DNA of 64,000 nucleotides. It comes from Burkholderiaceae bacterium. GTDB lineage: Bacteria > Pseudomonadota > Gammaproteobacteria > Burkholderiales > Burkholderiaceae_E. The DNA is taken from the NCBI GenBank assembly GCA_023954135.1, contig JAMLIN010000011.1:1-64000 (forward strand), given 5' to 3'. The notes beneath the pieces were generated by a model. The model had not been told where the DNA came from. It made no database searches and saw only the letters and a list, made by a program, of their open reading frames with translations. Position numbers and translations under genes: made by a program. Positions 1 to 9,037 of this stretch are shown here, piece by piece. Each line of letters begins with the position of its first letter. Position 1 is the stretch's first letter.

Positions 1-518
1 CCGGCCGGCTCCAGTACAAGCCGACCCGCGATGCGATCCTGCGCGCCTGCGAGGCGAGCTGCATGATCGTCTTCATCGTGCTGTGCGCGCACATCTTCGG
101 CTACTTCTTCACCCTGACGCGCATCACCAACGAGCTGGTCGATTTCGTCGGCGCCCTCGAGACCTCACGCTGGGTCATCCTCGCGCTGATCATGATCGGC
201 TACCTGATCCTCGGCTTCTTCATGGACCAGATCGCGATCCTGATCCTGACGGTGCCGGTGGTGTTGCCGGTCGTCACCGCGCTGGGCTTCGATCCGGTCT
301 GGTTCGGCGTGGTGGTGGTGGTCACCGCCGAGGTCGGCATGGTGACCCCGCCGCTCGGGCTCAATGCCTTCGTGGTGGCCCGCTACACGGCGCGGCCGAT
401 CGGCGAAGTGTTCCGCGGCATCTTCCCGCATTTCTGGGCGCACCTGATCGTCATCACCATCCTGTGCGCCTTCCCCTGGATCGTGACCTGGCTGCCGTCG
501 ACCATGATGGCGCGCTGA
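1..518 (+). CDS. TRAP transporter large permease (DctM family), C-terminal part
   Basis: The reading frame is open from the left edge, so the N-terminal part of the gene lies outside the window. The visible 171 or so residues contain several hydrophobic membrane segments and the proline/glycine-rich region EVGMVTPPLGLN typical of the large 12-helix subunit of tripartite ATP-independent periplasmic (TRAP) transporters. This subunit moves the solute, usually an organic acid, across the inner membrane using the sodium or proton gradient. The binding protein follows 57 bases downstream on the same strand. The permease precedes the binding protein, whereas many TRAP operons start with the binding protein. 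Substrate cannot be told from the sequence. Confidence 0.85.
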   Translation, partial: GRLQYKPTRDAILRACEASCMIVFIVLCAHIFGYFFTLTRITNELVDFVGALETSRWVILALIMIGYLILGFFMDQIAILILTVPVVLPVVTALGFDPVWFGVVVVVTAEVGMVTPPLGLNAFVVARYTARPIGEVFRGIFPHFWAHLIVITILCAFPWIVTWLPSTMMAR

Positions 519-575
519 GTCCCGCCCCCGATTCGTTTTTGCTTGCAGTGATCCAACCGCAGTGAGGAGATTTCC

Positions 576-1592
576 ATGAAGATGACCCTGATCGGCGCGG
601 CGATTGCCGCCGCCATCGTTGCCGCGCCGGCGTCGGCCCAGAACAGTTTCCGCGTCGGCGATTCGTTCCCGACCGGGCACTACATTGCCGAGAACACGAT
701 CAAGCCCTTCATGGCCGAGGTCGAGAAACGCACCAATGGCCAGACGAAGTTCGAGTACTTCCCGGCCCAGCAGCTCGGCAAGGCCAAGGACCTGATGGCG
801 CTGGCGCTCTCGGGCGTTGCCGACATCGCCTATGTGGCGCCGGCCTTCGTGACCGACAAGCTGCCGCTGTCGGTCGTCGCCGAGCTTCCCGAGGGCTTCG
901 ATGCCTCCTGCCAGGGCACCCGCGCCTACTGGAAGCTGGTCAAGGAAGGCGGGCTGCTCGACCAGATCGAGCTCAAGCCGGCCGGCCTCAAGGTCCTGTT
1001 CACCGTGGTGCTCGATCCGTACCAGATCTTTCTGACCAAGGGCCACGAGCTGACCGGGCTCAGCTCCTTTGCCGGCAAGAAGATCCGCACCACGGGCGGC
1101 GCCAAGGAGCTCGCCCTGCGCAAGATCGATGCGGTGCCGGTGCAGATTCCGACCCCGGAAGTGCGTGAAGCCGCTTCGCGCGGCACGATCGACGGCTTCC
1201 TGTTCCCGGTCTCGTCGATCATGCCCTACGACCTCGCCCCGCACAGCGCCTACGCGAGCTCGGGCGAGAACTTCGGCAGCTTCGTCGTCACCTACGTCAT
1301 GGCGCGCAAGAAGTGGGATGCGCTGCCCGCCGACCTGCGCAAGGTGATGGACGAAGTCGGCGAGGCGACGGTGGAGGCCGGCTGCAAGAACGCCGAGGCC
1401 ACGACGGCGGGCGATCGTGCCAAGATCGAGGCTGCTGGCGTCAAGTTCGTGAACCTGCCCAAGGCCGACCACGACAAGATCGTCGCCCTGATGAGCGAGG
1501 TCGGCCAGGAGTGGGCGGCCGATCTGGACAAGCGCGGCAAGAAGGGCACGGAAGTCCTGACGGCCTTCCAGAAAGCGCTGGCCGCCAAGTAG
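576..1592 (+). CDS. TRAP transporter substrate-binding protein (DctP family)
   Basis: A 338-residue periplasmic binding protein that captures a solute, usually a carboxylate, and delivers it to the TRAP permease encoded just upstream. Residues 1-22 form a signal peptide (basic start, alanine-rich core, cleavage after PASA-Q). The region KIRTTGG near residues 169-175 carries the Arg (about 171) that in this family normally pairs with the ligand carboxylate. Length is typical. The start has a good RBS (GAGGAG, 7 bases upstream). No small DctQ membrane subunit is visible between this gene and the permease; it may lie left of the window. The neighbouring CoA-transferase suggests that the imported acid is activated to its CoA thioester, which is inference. 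Confidence 0.85.
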   Translation: MKMTLIGAAIAAAIVAAPASAQNSFRVGDSFPTGHYIAENTIKPFMAEVEKRTNGQTKFEYFPAQQLGKAKDLMALALSGVADIAYVAPAFVTDKLPLSVVAELPEGFDASCQGTRAYWKLVKEGGLLDQIELKPAGLKVLFTVVLDPYQIFLTKGHELTGLSSFAGKKIRTTGGAKELALRKIDAVPVQIPTPEVREAASRGTIDGFLFPVSSIMPYDLAPHSAYASSGENFGSFVVTYVMARKKWDALPADLRKVMDEVGEATVEAGCKNAEATTAGDRAKIEAAGVKFVNLPKADHDKIVALMSEVGQEWAADLDKRGKKGTEVLTAFQKALAAK

Positions 1593-1633
1593 GAAGCGGT
1601 TGGCAGCAGGCACGGGGAGCAGGAGCAGGCAAC

Positions 1634-2857
1634 ATGGCTGGACCACTGGCGGGTGTGCGCATCGTCGACATGACCAGCGTGCTGATGGGCCCGTACTGCA
1701 CCCAGATCCTCGGCGATCTCGGGGCCGACATCGTCAAGGTCGAGCCCCCCGCCGGGGACCTGGCCCGCGGCATCGGCCCCGAGCGCAACCCGGGCATGGG
1801 TGCGATCTTCCTGCACACGAACCGCTCCAAGCGCAGTATCGCGGTCGATGCCAAGCGCGCCTCGGGCCGGGCGGTGATCACCGCCCTGTGCCGCGACGCC
1901 GATGCCTTCGTGTGCTCGGTGCGTCCGCGGGCGATGGCGCGGCTCGGGCTCGATGCCGGGTCGCTGCGCGCGGCCAATCCCCGGCTCGTCTATGCCGCGC
2001 TGGTCGGCTACGGCCAGCACGGCCCCTATGCCGCCCGGCCGGCCTACGACGACCTCATCCAGGGCGCCGCCGGCCTGCCGGCACTGCAGGCGCTCGCCAG
2101 CGGCGGGGAGCCGCGCTATGTACCGAGCGCGATCGTCGACCGGGCGGTGGGCCTGCGTGCCGGCATCGCAATCCTGGCGGCCGTCATCGAGCAGCGGGGT
2201 TCGGGCCAGGGGCAGGTGATCGAGGTCCCGATGTACGAAGCCATGACCGAGTTCGTCATGAGCGACCACATGCAGGGTCGGACCTTCGAGCCGCCGATCG
2301 GGCCGACCGGCTACCAGCGCCACCTCGATCCGGGGCGGCGGCCGTACCGCACGGCCGACGGCTACCTGTGCGTGCTGCTCTACAACGACCGGCACTGGGA
2401 AACCTTCATGCGGCGGGTTGGCGCCGGCCAGCTCTGGGACAGCGATGCGCGGTTTCGCAGCGTCGGCGCCCGGTCCGCCGCGATCGCCCATGTCTACGAC
2501 TTCGTGGCCCGCACCCTGGCCGGCCGCAGCCGCGCCGAGTGGATCCACCTGCTCGACGAGGCCGACATCCCCTGGTCGCCGGTCAACGATCCCGACACGA
2601 TCTTCGCAGATCCGCACCATGTCGCCACCGGCTTCTTCTCGGTGCGCGAGCATCCGAGCGAAGGTCCGGTGCATTCGATGGCGGTGCCCGATCGTTACTC
2701 CCGCACCCCGGCCGAACCGGCGCGGCTCGCCCCCCGGCTGGGCGAACACACCATCGAGTTGCTGCGCGAATCCGGCCATGACGAGGCCGCGATTGCGGCC
2801 TTGCTGGCCGACGGAACCTGCATCGACGCCAATACGGCTTCGCCTGCCACCGCATGA
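1634..2857 (+). CDS. CaiB/BaiF family (type III) CoA-transferase
   Basis: A 407-residue cytoplasmic enzyme of the family III CoA-transferases, which move CoA between carboxylic acids. The N-terminal Rossmann-like part holds LGDLGADIVKVEPP (residues 27-39), diagnostic for the family, and the conserved YDDLIQ stretch (138-143) contains the aspartate (139) expected to form the acyl-aspartyl intermediate. The C-terminal part has the usual PRLGEHT motif. The same frame is open about 320 bases upstream, but the ATG at 1634 gives the normal family N-terminus. It follows the TRAP binding protein by 41 bases on the same strand, so it may be co-transcribed and activate the imported acid. Donor and acceptor are unknown. 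Confidence 0.88.
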   Translation: MAGPLAGVRIVDMTSVLMGPYCTQILGDLGADIVKVEPPAGDLARGIGPERNPGMGAIFLHTNRSKRSIAVDAKRASGRAVITALCRDADAFVCSVRPRAMARLGLDAGSLRAANPRLVYAALVGYGQHGPYAARPAYDDLIQGAAGLPALQALASGGEPRYVPSAIVDRAVGLRAGIAILAAVIEQRGSGQGQVIEVPMYEAMTEFVMSDHMQGRTFEPPIGPTGYQRHLDPGRRPYRTADGYLCVLLYNDRHWETFMRRVGAGQLWDSDARFRSVGARSAAIAHVYDFVARTLAGRSRAEWIHLLDEADIPWSPVNDPDTIFADPHHVATGFFSVREHPSEGPVHSMAVPDRYSRTPAEPARLAPRLGEHTIELLRESGHDEAAIAALLADGTCIDANTASPATA

Positions 2858-2904
2858 CCGCATGACCGCATTGGGTCGGGCCCGGGATTTCCGATCCGTC
2901 GGAG

Positions 2905-3651
2905 TCAGCGACGCGCCAGCGGGCCGTCCGGAGAGCGGGGAGACGCCAGGGGCTGGAGGGCGGCGGCAGCAGCGGCGGCGCCCGGGGCGGCATCGATGGG
3001 GATTCCGGGCGAGCCCAGTTGGGCAGTGGGCTGCACGCCCTGCGCCGAGAGCAGCATGCGCAGCCGGCGCGCATCGCGCTCGAAGCGCTGGTGGACGAGC
3101 GCTTGCTCGCTGCGCCGGATGCGGATCAGTTCTTCTTCGGCCAGGATGGCCAGCGCCCGGCTGCGGGCCTGGTCCATCCACTCCTCGGCGCGCGGGCCAC
3201 CGATGATCTCGGCGCGCATGCGCAGCACCTCGAGCTCGCGGTGCAGGGCGACCATGCGCCGCCGGGCCAGTTCGATCTGGGCGGCGATGTCGGCGATCTG
3301 GCGATCGCGCATCGAGAAAAGCGTATCGACATCGCGGTAGGCGGCGAGCAGCCCGCGGTCGCGCTCGGCACGCTGCATGGCGCGCCGGGAGTCACCCGGG
3401 GCGAGGGTGCGCAGGCAGATCGGGTCGACGTCGCCGTCGTTCGCGGCCAGGGCCTCGGTGCTGCAGCGGCTCGCGAGGATCCGGCTCGAGACATGATCGG
3501 CGGCGGATTCGGCCGGGCCCGCAGCCCAGGCCGGGGCGGCCAGGCCGGCGGCCAGCAGCAGGCCGGCCAATAGGCCCCCCCATGGCCGGCTTGCCGCTGC
3601 GCGCGACCTTGCCTCGGCATGCGAGGTCGGTTTCGGGGCTGATGTCGGCAT
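2905..3651 (-). CDS. exported coiled-coil protein of unknown function
   Basis: A 248-residue protein that I do not recognise. The ATG at 3651 gives a basic stretch followed by a hydrophobic segment (about residues 25-43) ending in AWA-AG, which looks like a signal peptide, so the protein is probably periplasmic. The mature part is very rich in Arg, Glu, Leu and Ala from about residue 90 to 200, with heptad-like spacing suggesting a long coiled coil. The C-terminal 45 residues are Pro/Ala-rich and probably disordered. It lies downstream of pyrE on the same strand with a 50-base gap. Secretion is a reasonable inference; the function is not known. Confidence 0.65.
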   Translation of the reverse strand: MPTSAPKPTSHAEARSRAAASRPWGGLLAGLLLAAGLAAPAWAAGPAESAADHVSSRILASRCSTEALAANDGDVDPICLRTLAPGDSRRAMQRAERDRGLLAAYRDVDTLFSMRDRQIADIAAQIELARRRMVALHRELEVLRMRAEIIGGPRAEEWMDQARSRALAILAEEELIRIRRSEQALVHQRFERDARRLRMLLSAQGVQPTAQLGSPGIPIDAAPGAAAAAAALQPLASPRSPDGPLARR

Positions 3652-3701
3652 CGATCGGTACGGCGGCAGGGGTCGGTTGGTTCGGTGGCAGCGGGCCAGA
3701 T

Positions 3702-4409
3702 TCAGGCCGATGCTAGTGGCCCGCTGGCCGCAACGCCATAACGGGCGCGATAGGCGGCGACGCGGCCGCGATGGGTGGCGAGTCCGGCGTCGATCGAATC
3801 GGCCGATTCGAGGAAGGCGAGCAGGTCGTCGAGACAGGCGATCGCGAAGACCGGGATGCCGTAGCGCTCGCGGATCGACTCGGTCGCGGATTGCGGACCG
3901 ATCTCGGTGGCGGTGCCGCTGCGCTCCTGGCGATCGAGGGCGATCAGGACGCCGGCGGGCTCCGCACCATGGCGGCGGATGAGATCGACGGATTCGCCCA
4001 CCGAGGTGCCGGCGCTGATGACATCGTCGACGATGACCACCCGCCCGGCCAGCGGGGCTCCGATGACATCGCCGCCCTCGCCGTGGTCCTTGGCTTCCTT
4101 GCGGTTGAAGGCAAACGGCACCCGACGGCCCTGGCTGGCCAGGGCGACGGCGGTTGCGCTGGCCAGCGTAATGCCCTTGTAGGCGGGGCCGAACAGCATG
4201 TCGAACTGGAACTGGCTGGTACGCTCGGCCGCCAGCAGGGTCTCGGCGTAGAAGCCGCCCAGTTTGCCCAGCAGCAGCCCGTCGTTGAAACGCCCCGCAT
4301 TGAAGAAATAGGGAGAGACGCGGCCTGCCTTGGTGGTGAACTCGCCAAAGGCGAGGATGCCGGCCCCAAGACAGAAGCGGATAAACTGCGCGCGCAGGTC
4401 TGCCGACAT
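3702..4409 (-). CDS. pyrE: orotate phosphoribosyltransferase
   Basis: A 235-residue enzyme of pyrimidine biosynthesis that converts orotate and PRPP into orotidine 5'-monophosphate. The PRPP-binding motif VVIVDDVISAGTS is at residues 124-136 and the mobile catalytic loop RKEAKDHGEGG at 103-113. The N-terminal region with GRVSPYFFNAGRF matches the bacterial PyrE family. The frame extends further upstream, but the ATG at 4409 gives the usual start MSADLRAQF. The gene is divergent from exonuclease III with only 46 bases between the starts; pyrE next to an exoIII-family gene is common in beta- and gammaproteobacteria. Confidence 0.97.
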   Translation of the reverse strand: MSADLRAQFIRFCLGAGILAFGEFTTKAGRVSPYFFNAGRFNDGLLLGKLGGFYAETLLAAERTSQFQFDMLFGPAYKGITLASATAVALASQGRRVPFAFNRKEAKDHGEGGDVIGAPLAGRVVIVDDVISAGTSVGESVDLIRRHGAEPAGVLIALDRQERSGTATEIGPQSATESIRERYGIPVFAIACLDDLLAFLESADSIDAGLATHRGRVAAYRARYGVAASGPLASA

Positions 4410-4455
4410 GGAAGGCTGGTTCCCCGATCTGGTCTGCAAGAGAGAGTAACCCCGG

Positions 4456-5229
4456 ATGATACGTGTGATCACGACCAACCTGAACGGTATTCGTTCGGCG
4501 CAACGCAAGGGATTCCACGAATGGGCCGTGGCGCAGGGCGCCGATTTCCTCTGCGTGCAGGAGATCAAGGCGACCGATGCCGACATCCCCGAAGAGATGC
4601 GACGCATCGGCGAGCTCGAAGGGCATTTCCATCCCGCCGAGAAGAAAGGCTACAGCGGGGTGGGGCTCTACTGCCGGCGGCCGCCCCTGCGGCTGATCGT
4701 CGGCTTCGGCGACGAGGAGTTCGACGCGGAAGGGCGCTACCTCGAGGCGATCTACAACGACCTCGCGGTGGTCTCCCTCTACCTGCCCTCGGGTTCGAGC
4801 TCGCCCGATCGCCAGGCGGCGAAGTACCGCTTCATGGAGCGTTTCCTCGTCCACCTCGGCCGCCTGCGCGAGCGCGGCCTCGAGGTGATCGTGTGCGGCG
4901 ACTGGAACATCGCGCACAAGGAAATCGACCTCAGGAACTGGAAGAGCAACCAGAAGAACTCGGGCTTCCTGCCCGAGGAACGCGCCTGGCTCACCCGGGT
5001 CTTCGACGAACTCGGCTTCGTCGATGTGTTCCGCCGGCTCGATGCCCGCCCCGAGCGCTACACCTGGTGGAGCAACCGGGGCCAGGCCTGGGCGAAGAAC
5101 GTGGGCTGGCGGCTGGACTACCAGATCGCCACCCCGGGCATCGCCGCCCGGGCCAGCGCCTGCGACATCTACGTCGCGGCGCGCTTCTCGGACCATGCGC
5201 CGCTGACGATCGACTACGCGCGGACCTGA
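4456..5229 (+). CDS. xthA: exodeoxyribonuclease III
   Basis: A 257-residue endonuclease/exonuclease/phosphatase-fold enzyme that cleaves DNA at abasic sites and removes 3' blocks in base excision repair. The catalytic set is present: N8, E36 (in QEIK), GDWN with D149 and N151, WRLDY, and the C-terminal SDH (246-247). Because these residues are intact it should be an active nuclease. This matters because pseudomonads carry the catalytically dead relative Crc beside pyrE. It is divergent from pyrE, and the downstream ABC exporter follows by 33 bases. Confidence 0.95.
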   Translation: MIRVITTNLNGIRSAQRKGFHEWAVAQGADFLCVQEIKATDADIPEEMRRIGELEGHFHPAEKKGYSGVGLYCRRPPLRLIVGFGDEEFDAEGRYLEAIYNDLAVVSLYLPSGSSSPDRQAAKYRFMERFLVHLGRLRERGLEVIVCGDWNIAHKEIDLRNWKSNQKNSGFLPEERAWLTRVFDELGFVDVFRRLDARPERYTWWSNRGQAWAKNVGWRLDYQIATPGIAARASACDIYVAARFSDHAPLTIDYART

Positions 5230-5262
5230 GACCACTGTGGACGGCACGGTGCGGCAACCGCG

Positions 5263-7029
5263 ATGAAGGTTCTCTGGACCTACCTCCGGCCTCACTGGCG
5301 GCTCGCCGCGCTGGCGCTGGGGCTGGCCGCGGCCAGCCAGGTGCTCGGGCTGATCGACCCGATCATCTTCGGGATGATCATCGACGATTACGCGATCGAC
5401 CGCGGCACCCTGAGCGCCGATGAACGGATCTCGGGGGTGCTGCGGCTGCTCGCGCTGGCGGTGCTGGTCGCCGTGCTCTCGCGCCTGGCCAAGGCATTGC
5501 AGGAGTACGTCACCCGGCTGATGGTGCAGAAGTTCGGCACCCGGCTCTTCAACGACGGCCTGCGCCAGGCGCTGCGGCTGCAGTTCAGCGAGTTCGAGGA
5601 CCTGCGCAGCGGTGAGGTCCTCTCGCTGCTGCAGAAGGTGCGCTCCGACAGCGAGCGCTTCATCAATACCTTCATCAACACCGTATTCGCGGCCATCGTC
5701 GGGATGAGCTTCCTCACCTGGTACGCGCTCACCCGCAGCTGGCTGCTGGTGCCGGTGTTCATCGCCGGGGTGCTGATCCTCGGCGGCCTGACCGGGCTGC
5801 TGAGCCGCGAGATCCGCACCCAGCAACGCTCGATCGTGCGCGAGACCAACCGCAACTCGGGCTTCATCACCGAGTCGCTGCGCAACGTCGAGCTGATCCG
5901 CAGCCTCGGGCTCACCTATGCCGAGATCCGCCGGCTGCAGGCGCGCACCGAGGACATCTTCGCGCTCGAGATGGAGAAGGTGAAACGGGTCCGGCTGCTG
6001 TCCTTCCTGCAGGGCACCACGTTGAGCCTGCTCAAGCTCGCGGTGCTCTTCGCGCTGCTGTGGCTCATCTTCCGCGACGTGCTATCGACCGGCGAGCTGA
6101 TCGCGATGCAGTTCATCTCGGTGGCGATCTTCGCCCCGCTGCAGGAGCTCGGCAACATCATCATCGCCTGGCGCGAGGCCGAGGCCTCGCTGCTGAACTT
6201 CGACAACCTCATGAAAAAACCCGTCGAGCGGCGCCCGCCCCAGTGGACCGACACCGGCCCGCTCGAGGAGATCCGCTTCGTCGACGTGAGCTTTCGCCAC
6301 CGCGGCGCGCCCGACAACGCGCTCGACGGCGTCTCGTTCGCCGCCGCGCTCGGCGATACCGTCGCCTTCGTCGGGCCGTCGGGCTCCGGCAAGTCGACGC
6401 TCGTCAAGCTGCTGGTGGGCCTGCATGCGCCGGCCGAGGGCGAGGTACGCTTCAACGGCATCTCCAGCCGCGCCACCCGGGTCAACCGGGTGCGCCGGCA
6501 GATCGGCCTGGTCACCCAGGAGACGCAGCTCTTCGCCGGCACGATCCGCGAGAACCTCCAGCTGGTGCGCCCCGAGGCGACCGACGCCGAGATGGTCGCC
6601 GCGATGGAGCAGGCTTCCTGCGCGGGGTTGCTGACCCGCTCGCCCGATGGCCTCGACACCCTGATCGGGGAGCGCGGCGTCAAGCTCTCGGGCGGCGAGA
6701 AGCAGCGCCTCGCGATCGCCCGGGCGCTGCTGCGCGATCCGCGGCTGCTGATCTTCGACGAGGCCACCTCGGCGCTCGATTCACTCACCGAGGAGCAGGT
6801 CAGCGACACCGTGCGGGAGGTCTCGAGCCGGCGCAGCCGGATCACGATCCTGATAGCCCACCGGCTCTCGACGGTGATGCATGCCGACGTGATCCATGTG
6901 CTCGAGCGCGGCCGCATCGTCGAATCCGGCTCGCACCAGGCGCTGGTCGCCGCCCGCGGCCTGTACTACGCCATGTGGCGCCAGCAGATCGGCGAGCGGC
7001 CGGCCGGCGGTTACACTTCCCCGCCATGA
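5263..7029 (+). CDS. ABC exporter, fused membrane and ATPase domains (MsbA/lipid A type)
   Basis: A 588-residue half-transporter with an N-terminal six-helix exporter domain (about residues 15-310) and a C-terminal ATPase. The Walker A motif GPSGSGKST is at 371-379, followed by a Q-loop (LVTQETQLF), the signature LSGGEKQR and a Walker B followed by DEATSALD. It would work as a homodimer in the inner membrane, exporting a lipid or other hydrophobic compound. The substrate is not given by the sequence; a lone lipid-A flippase role is possible, but no lipid-A genes are next to it. The stop codon overlaps the AmpG start by four bases (ATGA), so the two are translationally coupled. Confidence 0.9.
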   Translation: MKVLWTYLRPHWRLAALALGLAAASQVLGLIDPIIFGMIIDDYAIDRGTLSADERISGVLRLLALAVLVAVLSRLAKALQEYVTRLMVQKFGTRLFNDGLRQALRLQFSEFEDLRSGEVLSLLQKVRSDSERFINTFINTVFAAIVGMSFLTWYALTRSWLLVPVFIAGVLILGGLTGLLSREIRTQQRSIVRETNRNSGFITESLRNVELIRSLGLTYAEIRRLQARTEDIFALEMEKVKRVRLLSFLQGTTLSLLKLAVLFALLWLIFRDVLSTGELIAMQFISVAIFAPLQELGNIIIAWREAEASLLNFDNLMKKPVERRPPQWTDTGPLEEIRFVDVSFRHRGAPDNALDGVSFAAALGDTVAFVGPSGSGKSTLVKLLVGLHAPAEGEVRFNGISSRATRVNRVRRQIGLVTQETQLFAGTIRENLQLVRPEATDAEMVAAMEQASCAGLLTRSPDGLDTLIGERGVKLSGGEKQRLAIARALLRDPRLLIFDEATSALDSLTEEQVSDTVREVSSRRSRITILIAHRLSTVMHADVIHVLERGRIVESGSHQALVAARGLYYAMWRQQIGERPAGGYTSPP

Positions 7030-8486
7030 GCGATTCGCCCGCCGCGCGGCACCCGGTCTTCGACGTCTTCGCCAATGTGCGGATCGCCGCGATGCTCGCG
7101 CTCGGCTTCGCAAGCGGCCTGCCGCTCGCCCTGTCGACCGGCACTTTGCAGGCCTGGCTGACGGTCGACGGGATCGACGTCACCACGATCGGCTTCTTCG
7201 CGCTGGCCGGCCTGCCCTATACCTTCAAGTTCGTCTGGGCGCCGCTGCTCGATCGCTTCGAGCCGCCTTTCCTCGGGCGCCGCCGCGGCTGGCTGGTGAT
7301 CACGCAGCTCGGCCTCGCCGCGGCCTGCTTCCTGATGTCGGGCTTCGATCCGGCCCGCCAGATCTGGGCGATGGCCGGCTGCGCGGTCGCGATCGCCTTC
7401 CTGTCGGCCTCGCAGGACGTGGTGTTCGATGCCTATCGCAGCGATCTGCTGGCCCCGGCCGAGCGCGGCGCCGGCGCCGCGGTCTCGGTGTTCGGCTACC
7501 GGATCGCGATGCTGGTCTCGGGCGGGCTCGCGCTGATCCTCGCCGACCAGTGGCTCGGCTGGCCGGGGGCCTTCCAGGCGATGGGGGCGCTGTTCGTGCT
7601 GATCGCCGCGATCACGGTGCTCACGCCCCGGGTGCCCGAGGTCGATGTCGAGCGCGCGCCGGTGCGCCGCGAGCTCGCCGGCTTCGTCGCGATGCTCGGG
7701 GCCGGCATCGCGGTCTGGGCGCTGACCCGGCTGCTGCCGCTCGAGGCGCTCGGCGCCGGCCGCTTCGGCATGCTCGCCTGGAACACGGCGGCCCTCGTTG
7801 CCGCCTTCGCGAGCGCGCTGTGGGCGGCGCGCGCGGTGGGTTTTCCGTCCTTCGTCGAGCCCTGGGACGCCTTCTTCGACCGCCGCAAGGCGATCTGGCT
7901 GCTCGCCCTGATCGTGCTCTACAAGCTGGGCGATGCGTTCGCCGGCAGCCTCACCACCACCTTCCTGATCCGCGGCGTCGGCTTCACGGCGAGCGAGGTC
8001 GGCTCGGTCAACAAGGTGATGGGCCTGTCGGCCACCATCGTCGGCGCGCTGCTGGGCGGCGCCTGGCTCGCGAAGCGTTCGCTCTACAACGCGCTGATGG
8101 TCTTCGGCATCGCGCAGGCGGTGTCGAACTTCGGCTACTGGGTGCTGGCGGTGCTGCCGCAGGACCTCACCCTGATGGCGATTGCCGTCGGCATCGAGAA
8201 CCTCTGCGGCGGCATGGGCACGGCCGCCTTCGTCGCCTTCCTGATGGCGCTGACCGATCGCCGCTTCTCGGCCGCGCAGTACGCGCTGCTCTCGGCGCTC
8301 GCCTCGGTGGGCCGGGTCTATGTCGGGCCCGCATCCGGTGTCCTGGTCACCGCGATCGGCTGGCCGAGCTTCTACCTGTTCACGGTGCTCACCGCGCTGC
8401 CCGGCATCGCGTTGCTGTGGTGGCTGCGTGGCGAGATCCGGGCGCTGTCGCCGGCGCCGGACGCGCCCGGCGGCGGGGACGACTGA
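7026..8486 (+). CDS. ampG: AmpG-family muropeptide MFS permease
   Basis: A 486-residue major-facilitator protein with 12 or more hydrophobic segments. Features typical of AmpG are the early GFASGLPLALSTGTLQAWL segment, KFVWAPLLDR after helix 2, and the SQDVVFDAYR stretch. AmpG brings anhydromuropeptides from the periplasm into the cytoplasm for cell-wall recycling and, in species with AmpC, for beta-lactamase induction. No ampC or ampR is visible here. The ATG overlaps the stop codon of the ABC exporter. The convergent ureidoglycolate lyase-like gene ends 24 bases downstream. Confidence 0.9.
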   Translation: MSDSPAARHPVFDVFANVRIAAMLALGFASGLPLALSTGTLQAWLTVDGIDVTTIGFFALAGLPYTFKFVWAPLLDRFEPPFLGRRRGWLVITQLGLAAACFLMSGFDPARQIWAMAGCAVAIAFLSASQDVVFDAYRSDLLAPAERGAGAAVSVFGYRIAMLVSGGLALILADQWLGWPGAFQAMGALFVLIAAITVLTPRVPEVDVERAPVRRELAGFVAMLGAGIAVWALTRLLPLEALGAGRFGMLAWNTAALVAAFASALWAARAVGFPSFVEPWDAFFDRRKAIWLLALIVLYKLGDAFAGSLTTTFLIRGVGFTASEVGSVNKVMGLSATIVGALLGGAWLAKRSLYNALMVFGIAQAVSNFGYWVLAVLPQDLTLMAIAVGIENLCGGMGTAAFVAFLMALTDRRFSAAQYALLSALASVGRVYVGPASGVLVTAIGWPSFYLFTVLTALPGIALLWWLRGEIRALSPAPDAPGGGDD

Positions 8487-8509
8487 TCCCGAGCTGCCGG
8501 GCCCTTCGA

Positions 8510-9019
8510 TCAGCCCGTCCGGTCGTCGTCGAGCATCCAGGCGCCGTCGTCGAGCTTGACCACGTCGCAATCCACTTCGGCGCCGCGGCGTTCGATGACC
8601 GCGAAGTCGCCCTCGGCCAGCGCCAGCAGCGGATGGTGCCAGGTGCCGCGCCGGAAGGTGATGCCGGCGCTGCCGTCGAGCCGGAATGCCGCCAGGCTGG
8701 CGAGATCCGGCGAATCGCCGCCCAGCGCGACCACCACCACGAAGGGCATGCCGCCGAGCGGCAGGAAGGTCTGGCTGCCGAGGCGGTGGCGCTCTAGCTC
8801 GCGCAATGCGAGCGGCAGGCGAGTCGCGCTTGCCCGGAACACCGACAGGGAGGGCCGGCCGCCGTGCCCGAGGACGTCGGGCTGCGGCATCTCCACCCGC
8901 ATCGACGTGCCCGCATTGATGGCGAAACCGGCCTGGCCCGCGCTGGTGACGACGTCGCCGTAGGGGGCGAAGGCCGCAGCCGTGAGCCGCTTCGCGACCA
9001 GTCGCCGGGAATCGGTCAT
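8510..9019 (-). CDS. ureidoglycolate lyase-like protein (AllA family)
   Basis: A 169-residue cupin-type protein resembling AllA, which splits ureidoglycolate into glyoxylate and urea at the end of purine/allantoin breakdown. The family stretches AAFAPYGDVV, INAGTSMRVE and FRRGTWHHPLL are present; the TWHHP histidines are typical. A GTG codon lies just before the chosen ATG (9022), so the start is ambiguous by one residue. It sits at the end of a LIV-type ABC transporter operon on the same strand, 18 bases after livF, so the transporter could import a ureide or related compound. No other allantoin genes are seen, so the substrate is inference. Confidence 0.75.
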   Translation of the reverse strand: MTDSRRLVAKRLTAAAFAPYGDVVTSAGQAGFAINAGTSMRVEMPQPDVLGHGGRPSLSVFRASATRLPLALRELERHRLGSQTFLPLGGMPFVVVVALGGDSPDLASLAAFRLDGSAGITFRRGTWHHPLLALAEGDFAVIERRGAEVDCDVVKLDDGAWMLDDDRTG

Positions 9020-9037
9020 CACGGGTTCTTCACTCTC

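Noticed and set aside
165-1646. A 493-codon open frame on the minus strand
   Set aside because: It is antisense to the TRAP genes, whose protein families are certain; the translated product is Arg/Asp/His-rich noise.
4456-5229. Crc-type catabolite regulator, because of its position next to pyrE
   Set aside because: All metal and catalytic residues of exonuclease III are intact, while Crc has lost them.
2905-5826. A 973-codon open frame on the minus strand
   Set aside because: Only its 3' quarter (2905-3651) looks like a real protein with its own signal peptide. The rest lies antisense to exonuclease III and the ABC exporter, has shadow-like composition and no domain.
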